Shown in pieces: positions 5,748-10,466 of a stretch of DNA of 10,466 bases (position 1 is the first letter of the stretch; every line of letters starts with the position of its first letter). Both the position numbers and the translations under genes were made by a program. Source of the stretch: Actinomycetes bacterium (GTDB lineage Bacteria; Actinomycetota; Actinomycetes; Actinomycetales; Cellulomonadaceae); NCBI GenBank assembly GCA_023412515.1, contig JAEYNO010000103.1:1-10466 (forward strand), read 5' to 3'. Below the pieces are notes generated by a model. It saw nothing but the letters and a program-made list of their open reading frames with translations. It made no database searches and was not told the origin of the DNA.

Positions 5748-5774
5748 GACGCCGCCTCACCCGCCGTCGACCAC

Positions 5775-5779
5775 GGAGG
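5775..5779 (+). promoter_or_regulatory. Ribosome-binding site GGAGG pointing to a CTG start
   Basis: GGAGG is followed by a 6-nt spacer (CCCGCC) and then an in-frame CTG at 5786. No ATG, GTG or TTG lies in frame until 5828, which is 48 nt away and too far to be served by this site. The spacing decides in favour of the unusual CTG start. Confidence 0.6.
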
Positions 5780-5785
5780 CCCGCC

Positions 5786-7102
5786 CTGAGCACACCCGTC
5801 GTACCGACGCGCGTCCGCACACCCCTCGTGTGGCTGGCCTTCGTGCTCGCCCACGCGTGGCTGACGTACCTGGGCACCGTGCTGCTGGCGCGCGCGTCGT
5901 TCGGCGACGTCGACCTGTACCGCCGCTGGGTCGAGACGGGCCTGACCTCCGGCGTGTGGCCCGTGCTCGACGTGCCCTGGGTGTACCCGGCGGCGGCGCT
6001 GCTGCCGATGCTCGCGGCCGGCGTCGGGGGCGTGACGCCGGACGCGCCGTACGCGCTCGCGTGGTGCGCGCTGGTCACCGCGCTCGACGCCGTCGCGGTC
6101 GCGCTGCTGCTGCGCCGCCGCGGCGGCCACGTCGCGGCGGCGTGGTGGCTCGCGTTCCTCGTGCTGCTCGGCCCCGTCGCCATCGGCCGGCTCGACGCGG
6201 TCGCCGCACCCGTGACCCTGGTCGCCCTGCTGGTCGCGCTGACCCATCCGCGCACGTCGACCGCGCTGCTCACGCTGGGCGCGTGGGTCAAGGTCGCCCC
6301 CGGCGCCGCCGTGCTGCCGCTGCTGCTCGCGACCCGACGCCCCTGGCGGCAGGTCGTGCTGCCGGGCGCCGCGGTGTGCGCGCTCGTGGTGGGCACGGTC
6401 GCCGTGCTCGGCGGCGGCGACGAGGTCGCGTCGTTCGTGCTCGAGCAGGACGCGCGCGGCCTGCAGCTCGAGGCCGTCGCGGCCACGCCCTGGCTCGTCG
6501 CGGGGCTGTTCACGACGCGCGTCGAGCACGTCTTCAACCGGGGCCTGGTGACCTGGGAGATCGACGGCCCCGGCACGCAGGCCACGGCGGACGCCCTCGG
6601 CGCGGTGCTCGTGGTCGGCGTGCTCGCCGTGACCGCGCTGCTGTGGTGGTGCCGCCGCCGCGACGGCGACCGGTTCTGGTCGGACGACGTGCTGCGGGGC
6701 GACTTCGTGCTGCGCGGCGCGTTCGTCCTGGCGCTGACGCTGGTCGTCGCGAACAAGGTCGGCAGCCCGCAGTTCCAGTCGTGGCTCGCGCCGTCGGTCG
6801 CGGTCGCGCTCGCGCTCGGGCGCCCGTCGTGGCGGCGCACCGCGGTGACGCTGCTGGGCGTCGCCGCCGCGACCCAGTGGGTCTACCCGTGGTGGTACGG
6901 CGACGTGGTGTCCGGGTGGCCGTTCGCGACGCTCGTCCTGGCGGCGCGCAACGTCACGCTCGTCGTGCTGCTCGTGGTCGCGGTCGCGCACCTGCTGCGT
7001 CCGCCGGGCCGCGCGGCCCGCGCGTCCGACGGTGACGCGACGACGGCGACGCACGGCGGTCCGGACGACGTCGTCGTCGCCCGGACCGCCGCCGCGGACT
7101 GA
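5786..7102 (+). CDS. GT87-family (DUF2029) polytopic glycosyltransferase
   Basis: A membrane glycosyltransferase of the GT-C superfamily, likely using a polyprenyl-phosphate sugar (mannose in characterised GT87 members such as mycobacterial PimE) on the outer face of the membrane. An early extracytoplasmic loop holds the acidic pair expected of GT-C enzymes in FGDVDLYRRW (D41 and D43, numbered from CTG), followed by WVYPAAALLPML. Further on come VKVAPGAAVLPLL and the family-typical KVGSPQFQSWLAPS. About ten hydrophobic segments are visible, and the last 35 residues form a hydrophilic tail. The start is placed at CTG 5786 (LSTPVVPTRVR read as MSTP...), giving 438 residues, because of the GGAGG spacing and because the conventional GTG at 5828 (424 residues) would begin inside the first membrane helix. 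It ends 15 nt from the convergent LLM gene. The sugar and acceptor are unknown. Confidence 0.82.
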   Translation: MSTPVVPTRVRTPLVWLAFVLAHAWLTYLGTVLLARASFGDVDLYRRWVETGLTSGVWPVLDVPWVYPAAALLPMLAAGVGGVTPDAPYALAWCALVTALDAVAVALLLRRRGGHVAAAWWLAFLVLLGPVAIGRLDAVAAPVTLVALLVALTHPRTSTALLTLGAWVKVAPGAAVLPLLLATRRPWRQVVLPGAAVCALVVGTVAVLGGGDEVASFVLEQDARGLQLEAVAATPWLVAGLFTTRVEHVFNRGLVTWEIDGPGTQATADALGAVLVVGVLAVTALLWWCRRRDGDRFWSDDVLRGDFVLRGAFVLALTLVVANKVGSPQFQSWLAPSVAVALALGRPSWRRTAVTLLGVAAATQWVYPWWYGDVVSGWPFATLVLAARNVTLVVLLVVAVAHLLRPPGRAARASDGDATTATHGGPDDVVVARTAAAD

Positions 7103-7117
7103 CGTCCGCGCACGAGG

Positions 7118-8068
7118 TCAGCGCGGCAGGTGCGGCGCGACCTCGTCGGCGACGAGCTGCAGGTGCTCGAGGTCCGCGAGGTCGAGGACCTGCAGGTACA
7201 CGCGCTGCACGCCCTGCTCGGCGAGCCACGTGAGCCGCTCGACGGCCTCGCCCGGCGTGCCCGCGATGCCGTGCTCGCGCAGCTCGGGCACCTCCCGCCC
7301 GATCGCCGCGGCGCGGCGCGCGAGCTCGGCCTCGTCCCGCCCGACGCACATCACGAGTGCGACCGACTGCACGAGCGTGGCCGGGTCGCGGCCGATCTCG
7401 ACGCACGCCTCGTTGATCCGCGCGATGCGCGCCGGGACGCCCGCGACCTCGGGGAACGACTGGTTGTACTCGGCCGCGAACCGCGCGGCCAGGCGCGGTG
7501 TGCGCGTCGGGCCGCCGCCGCCGACGATGATCGGCACGCCCGCGCGCGACGCGTCGAGCGGCGAGCGCTGCACGGGCTTCGGCAGCGCCGGCGAGTCCGT
7601 CAGCGTGTAGTGCTCGCCCGCGTGGCTGAAGGTCTCCCCCACGGGCGTGCCCCACAGGCCCGAGACGATCTCGAGCTGCTCGGTGAGCAGGCCGAACCGC
7701 TTCTCGGGGAACGGGATGCCGTACGCGGCGTGCTCGGCCGCGAACCAGCCCGCCCCCAGGCCGAGCTCGACGCGGCCGCCGGACATCTGGTCGACCTGCG
7801 CGACCTGGATCGCGAGCACGCCCGGGTACCGGAAGGTGGCGGCCGACACCAGCGTCCCGAGCCGGATGCGGCTGGTCTCGCGCGCGAGGCCCGCGAGCGT
7901 GGTCCACGCGTCCGTGGGGCCGGGCAGGCCGTCGCCGTCACCCATCACCAGGTAGTGGTCGGAACGGAAGAAGGCGTCGAAGCCGAGGTCCTCGGTGGCA
8001 CGCGCGACCGCGAGGAGGTCGTCGTAGCTGGCGCCCTGTTGGGGCTCGGTGAAGATGCGCAGATCCAT
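7118..8068 (-). CDS. LLM-class, probably F420-dependent, oxidoreductase
   Basis: A 316-residue cytosolic TIM-barrel oxidoreductase of the luciferase-like monooxygenase class, which transfers hydride using reduced F420 or FMN. Visible landmarks are TEDLGFDAFFRSDHYL (25-40), TSRIRLGTLVSAATFRYP (65-82), the conserved GGRVELGLGAGW (98-109), the PFPEKRFGLLTEQLEI helix region (119-134) and VPIIVGGGGPTRTPRLAA (178-195). The length matches actinobacterial family members. Deazaflavin use is favoured because the host looks actinobacterial and the LGTLVSAATFR pattern is typical of F420-type members; flavin use cannot be excluded. ATG 8068 was chosen because MDLRIF is the expected first strand and a GAGG lies 8 nt upstream. 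Divergent from the DUF1684 gene, and nearly abutting the GT87 gene tail to tail. The substrate is unknown, and no F420-biosynthesis gene is nearby. Confidence 0.88.
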   Translation of the reverse strand: MDLRIFTEPQQGASYDDLLAVARATEDLGFDAFFRSDHYLVMGDGDGLPGPTDAWTTLAGLARETSRIRLGTLVSAATFRYPGVLAIQVAQVDQMSGGRVELGLGAGWFAAEHAAYGIPFPEKRFGLLTEQLEIVSGLWGTPVGETFSHAGEHYTLTDSPALPKPVQRSPLDASRAGVPIIVGGGGPTRTPRLAARFAAEYNQSFPEVAGVPARIARINEACVEIGRDPATLVQSVALVMCVGRDEAELARRAAAIGREVPELREHGIAGTPGEAVERLTWLAEQGVQRVYLQVLDLADLEHLQLVADEVAPHLPR

Positions 8069-8183
8069 GCCGTCAGCCTCGCACGCCCCGCCGGGAGGGG
8101 CCGCGGCGGGCGGGCGGGTGAACGGCGTCGGCCCGCGCGCGTTCGGCGTGCGCGAGCGGCCCGCGCTTGCGACGGTTGGACAC

Positions 8184-8894
8184 GTGCACGACGCCACGCC
8201 CCTGACCGCAGCCCTCGACGTCGCCGACTGGCGCCGTCGCACGTCGCAGACGTACGCGCAGGTCCGCGCGCTCGCGGTCGACGACCCCGCCGGTGCGCAC
8301 GCCGTGTGGGTGCAGCAGCGCGACGAGCTGTTCGCCTACCACCCGGCGTCGCCGCTGACGGCCGACGCGCGGGCCGTCTTCGACGGGCTCGACGTCGCGC
8401 CGTACGACCCGGCGTACCGGTTCGAGGTCGAGGTGGAGCGCGCGGGCCAGCAGCGTCTCGACGTCGCGACGGGCACCGACGGCGTCGTCGGGTTCGACCG
8501 CATCGGCGTGGTCGAGCTGGGGGACCTCGGGCGGCTGACGCTCTGGTCGGTGCGCGGGTACGCCGGCGGGCTGTTCCTGCCGGTCCGCGACGCGCTCGCG
8601 GGCACGGTGACGTACGGCGGGGGCCGCTACGTGCTCGACACCATCAAGGGTGCGGACCTCGGCACCGACCACGTGGGGCGGCTCGTCGTCGACCTGAACT
8701 TCGCGTACGCGCCGTCGTGCGCCTACGACCCGGCGTGGGCGTGCCCGCTCGCGACGCGGGCCAACACGCTCGCGGCCGAGGTGCCCGTCGGCGAGCGCAC
8801 GGCGCCGTACCCGGTGGGCGGGGCGATCGACGACCACCCGGACGACGCCGACCACGACCTGGACGACGACGCCGCGGCGAACGGCCACGCCTGA
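8184..8894 (+). CDS. DUF1684-family protein with an acidic C-terminal tail
   Basis: A 236-residue protein of the DUF1684 family, whose biochemical role is not established. Family features in order: W16-R17 near the N-terminus, the QQRDELFAYHPASPLT stretch (44-59), VFDGLDVAPYDPAYRF (65-80), GLFLPVRDALAGTVTYGGGRYVLD (129-152) and the closing LNFAYAPSCAYDP (171-183) and CPLATRANTL (187-196). These Tyr/Gly/Asn-rich blocks are what I recall as diagnostic. C179 and C187 are eight residues apart. After the family's normal end near residue 204 there is an Asp/His-rich tail (216-235) that looks like an add-on. GTG 8184 was chosen because the hydrophilic N-terminus and W-R motif follow at normal distance; upstream in-frame codons run antisense into the LLM gene. 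No ribosome-binding site precedes it, so it may be leaderless, but the -10 is poor. No signal peptide. Confidence 0.86.
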   Translation: MHDATPLTAALDVADWRRRTSQTYAQVRALAVDDPAGAHAVWVQQRDELFAYHPASPLTADARAVFDGLDVAPYDPAYRFEVEVERAGQQRLDVATGTDGVVGFDRIGVVELGDLGRLTLWSVRGYAGGLFLPVRDALAGTVTYGGGRYVLDTIKGADLGTDHVGRLVVDLNFAYAPSCAYDPAWACPLATRANTLAAEVPVGERTAPYPVGGAIDDHPDDADHDLDDDAAANGHA

Positions 8895-8918
8895 CGACCC
8901 GCGCCCCGCGGCCCGCGC

Positions 8919-9875
8919 TCAGACCTGGCAGGCGGGGCAGCGGTACAGCTTGCGCGCCGCCATCTCCTCGACGACCACCGGCGTGCCGCACACGCGGCAC
9001 GGCAGCCCGCCGCGCCCGTACACCCAGTGCCGCGCCGTCGGGTCGTGCCGGGCCTGCTCACGACCGGCTGCGTCGAGGTCCTCGCGCGTGAGCATGACGC
9101 CGTCGCGGATGCCGTCGGCGAGCAGCACGGCCCAGTCCCGCCACAGCGCGCGGACGGTGTCGGGCGGCACGCGCCGGCCCGGCGTCCACGGATCGAGCCG
9201 CGCCCGGAACAGCAGCTCGGCGCGGTAGATGTTGCCGATGCCCGCGACGACCGCCTGGTCCATGAGCAGCTGACCGACCGGGACGTTCCGTCGCGTCACG
9301 CGCTCGACGACCACGTCGCCGGCGGCGTCGAGGTCGTCGACCTCCTGCGGGTCGGGGCCGAGCCGGGCGCGCACGAGCGCGGCCTCGTCGGCGGTGAGCA
9401 CCTCGCACGCGGACGGTCCGCGCAGGTCGGCGACGACGGACCCCGAGTCGAGCCGCACGCGCACCTGACCCAGCGGCGGCGGCGGCCACTGCAGGCCGTC
9501 GTCGGCCGCGTGCTCGGTCTCGTCCTCGCCCATGCGCAGGCGACGGGTCGAGGGCTGGGCGTCCATCGCGGCGCCGGGACGCACGCGCGGCGCGCCCAGG
9601 CTGCCGCGCACGCGCTCGCCGTCGCCGAGCGGGCTGACGTCGCCGTAGAGGTCCCACGCGCCGTACAGGCCGAGGTGGACCCGCAGCACGGCGTCGTCGC
9701 CGAACGCGCAGAACAGCTGCTTGCCGACGGCCGACGCGCGCGTCATGGTGCGGCCGTCGAGCCGGGCCGCGCCGGCGGCGAAGCGACCCTGCGGGGACGA
9801 GACGGCGAGCGGCCGCCCGACGAGGTCGAGCGAGAGCTGACGGGCGACGCGGTGGACGGTGTGACCCTCGGGCAC
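8919..9875 (-). CDS. nei: Fpg/Nei-family DNA glycosylase/AP lyase (Nei1-like)
   Basis: A 318-residue base-excision-repair enzyme expected to remove oxidised bases and cut at the abasic site. The N-terminus PEGHTVHR supplies the catalytic Pro2 and Glu3, K52 lies in the ASAVGKQLF strand, the helix-two-turn-helix contains GQLLMDQAVVAGIGNIYRAE (201-220, N215), and a C-terminal zinc finger is formed by C293, C296, C313 and C316. It closely recalls mycobacterial Nei1 (Rv2464c), including HLGLYG, DLRGPSACE and RLGPDP. Relative to that protein, as I remember it, residues about 88-134 are an extra Pro/Arg/Glu-rich insertion. The start is fixed at GTG 9875 because Pro must become the N-terminal residue. 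The GTG lies 7 nt from a TAGGGT box, suggesting a leaderless transcript. Convergent with the DUF1684 gene (24 nt gap) and divergent from the YqeB-like gene. Confidence 0.92.
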   Translation of the reverse strand: MPEGHTVHRVARQLSLDLVGRPLAVSSPQGRFAAGAARLDGRTMTRASAVGKQLFCAFGDDAVLRVHLGLYGAWDLYGDVSPLGDGERVRGSLGAPRVRPGAAMDAQPSTRRLRMGEDETEHAADDGLQWPPPPLGQVRVRLDSGSVVADLRGPSACEVLTADEAALVRARLGPDPQEVDDLDAAGDVVVERVTRRNVPVGQLLMDQAVVAGIGNIYRAELLFRARLDPWTPGRRVPPDTVRALWRDWAVLLADGIRDGVMLTREDLDAAGREQARHDPTARHWVYGRGGLPCRVCGTPVVVEEMAARKLYRCPACQV

Positions 9876-9900
9876 GGCGCCCACCCTACGAGGGGGCGCC
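9876..9900. promoter_or_regulatory. Inverted repeat bracketing the nei -10 box, candidate operator
   Basis: GGCGCCC (9876-9882) and GGGCGCC (9894-9900) form perfect 7-bp arms around an 11-nt centre holding the -10 hexamer at 9883-9888. Binding there would block the promoter. GGCGCC is common in such GC-rich DNA, so this is suggestive only. Confidence 0.35.
9883..9888 (-). promoter_or_regulatory. -10 box (TAGGGT) of the Nei-like gene, probably leaderless
   Basis: On the minus strand TAGGGT fits TANNNT and is followed by 7 nt and then the GTG at 9875, so transcription probably starts at or next to the start codon. There is no Shine-Dalgarno sequence, in keeping with leaderless translation. Confidence 0.6.
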
Positions 9901-9954
9901 GACACGGGCGCCCGCCGTCCCTTCGTTCCGTGACGTCGTGACCGATGGGGAGGC

Positions 9955-10466
9955 GTGTCGTCGCACCGCGTCCCGGTCGCGGCGGCCCACGGGTCGACGG
10001 ACGACGCCGGCGCCGTGACGGCCGTCGCCCTGGGCGGGCGCGCCCTGGCCGTGCTCACGGGCGTCGGGCTGGTGCTCGGCGCGGGCCTCGGCGGCGTCCT
10101 CGAGCCGCTGGTCGTGTGGGCCGACGGCACGCTGGTGCCCCTGCCGTGGCTGCGCGACCTGCTGCTGGGCGCACCCGCCGCGCCGGAGGTGGGGGTCGTC
10201 GCGGTGCTCGGCGGTGCCGCCGGGGCGTGGTGCTGGGAGCGCTGGCGGCAGGACGTCGGGGTCGTCGAGGTGTCGGCCGACGGCATCGGCGTGGCACGGC
10301 ACGGCCACGAGCGGTTCGTGCCGCGCGCCGCCGTCGAGCACGTGCACGCCGACGGCGACGACCTCGTGGTGCTGGGGCGCGGCGGCCGGCAGCTGCTGCG
10401 CTGCCCCGCCGACGCGCTGCTGCGCCGCACGGGCGCCGCGCTGCGCGCCGCCGGGTACCCGTGGTC
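9955..10466 (+). CDS. YqeB-like membrane protein (3' end off the window)
   Basis: An open frame of 170 codons runs to the right edge with no stop. Two hydrophobic helices are visible (about 27-49 and 80-97), with a short extracytoplasmic loop between them. They are followed by a soluble domain of alternating strands (VVEVSADGIGVAR, RFVPRAAVEHVHADGDDLVVL) and a helix ending in ALRAAGYPW. This order of two helices followed by a pleckstrin-like domain, with the terminal GYPW, matches what I remember of the actinobacterial YqeB family, of unknown function. GTG 9955 is the first possible start, since an in-frame stop lies at 9931. The GGGGAGG at 9947-9953 is only 1 nt from it, poor spacing, so GTG 10015 or a non-SD start remains possible. 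Divergent from the Nei-like gene across 79 nt. Confidence 0.7.
   Translation, partial: MSSHRVPVAAAHGSTDDAGAVTAVALGGRALAVLTGVGLVLGAGLGGVLEPLVVWADGTLVPLPWLRDLLLGAPAAPEVGVVAVLGGAAGAWCWERWRQDVGVVEVSADGIGVARHGHERFVPRAAVEHVHADGDDLVVLGRGGRQLLRCPADALLRRTGAALRAAGYPW

Noticed and set aside
3728..7054. Very long overlapping open frames on both strands (3728-7054 minus, 3946-7035 plus, 130-1635 plus, 1470-2804 plus)
   Set aside because: They consist of Arg/Ala/Gly/Pro-rich low-complexity translations with no family motif, and they lie over frames that encode recognisable proteins. This is the usual shadow effect of high third-position GC.
9910..9930. ECF-type promoter (GGAAC on the minus strand) upstream of nei
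   Set aside because: The distance to any GTC/GTT-like -10 is about 21 nt, too long for ECF promoters, and a well-placed TAGGGT box explains nei better.
9945..10466. ATG-started frame at 9945 overlapping the right-hand gene
   Set aside because: Its translation is Arg/Gly-rich low complexity, while the GTG 9955 frame gives two membrane helices and a strand-rich domain ending in GYPW.

Overview
The window is very GC-rich DNA (clearly above 70% by eye) with many GTG starts, third-position G/C codons, TANNNT-type -10 boxes and several apparently leaderless genes. Together with a LytR_C protein, an F420-type LLM oxidoreductase, a Nei1-like glycosylase, a GT87 mannosyltransferase-like protein and a YqeB-like protein, this points to a chromosomal segment of an actinomycete, most likely a Cellulomonas-like member of the Micrococcales. 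The genus is an inference. I see no tRNA, rRNA, CRISPR array, insertion sequence, phage gene or attachment site, and base and codon composition look uniform throughout.

Layout. Positions 1-2650 (minus strand) hold a tightly packed phospholipid operon read right to left: a CDP-alcohol phosphatidyltransferase with a variant active-site motif, a CdsA-like cytidylyltransferase, and a PlsC-type acyltransferase that runs off the left edge and carries a VTT/DedA-like membrane segment. The junctions are 4-bp GTGA overlaps. Divergently, 2814-3831 (plus) holds a small ParB/sulfiredoxin-like protein and a membrane-anchored LytR_C protein. A converging NCS2 uracil permease occupies 3943-5280 (minus). After a divergent gap come a 72-residue acidic disordered protein (5442-5660, plus) and a GT87-family membrane glycosyltransferase (5786-7102, plus). 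An LLM-class oxidoreductase (7118-8068, minus) is divergent from a DUF1684 protein (8184-8894, plus), which converges on a Nei/Fpg DNA glycosylase (8919-9875, minus). A YqeB-like membrane protein (9955 to the right edge, plus) is cut off.

No stretch over 300 bases lacks a gene. The largest gaps are 2651-2813, 5281-5441, 5661-5785, 8069-8183 and 3832-3942. They hold candidate -10 boxes, inverted repeats and two hairpins, which are listed separately.

How the genes fit together. The three-gene lipid operon is the only obvious multi-enzyme unit: acyl transfer, CDP activation and head-group transfer in one transcript, resembling the poorly characterised E. coli ynbAB arrangement. Departures from the textbook catalytic signatures in two of the enzymes, plus the acyltransferase-membrane fusion, make it the best candidate for an undescribed system: a dedicated pathway for an unidentified phospholipid. 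The remaining genes look like housekeeping or envelope functions (uracil uptake, cell-wall-associated LytR_C, lipid-linked mannosyl-type transfer, oxidised-base repair) in short independent units.
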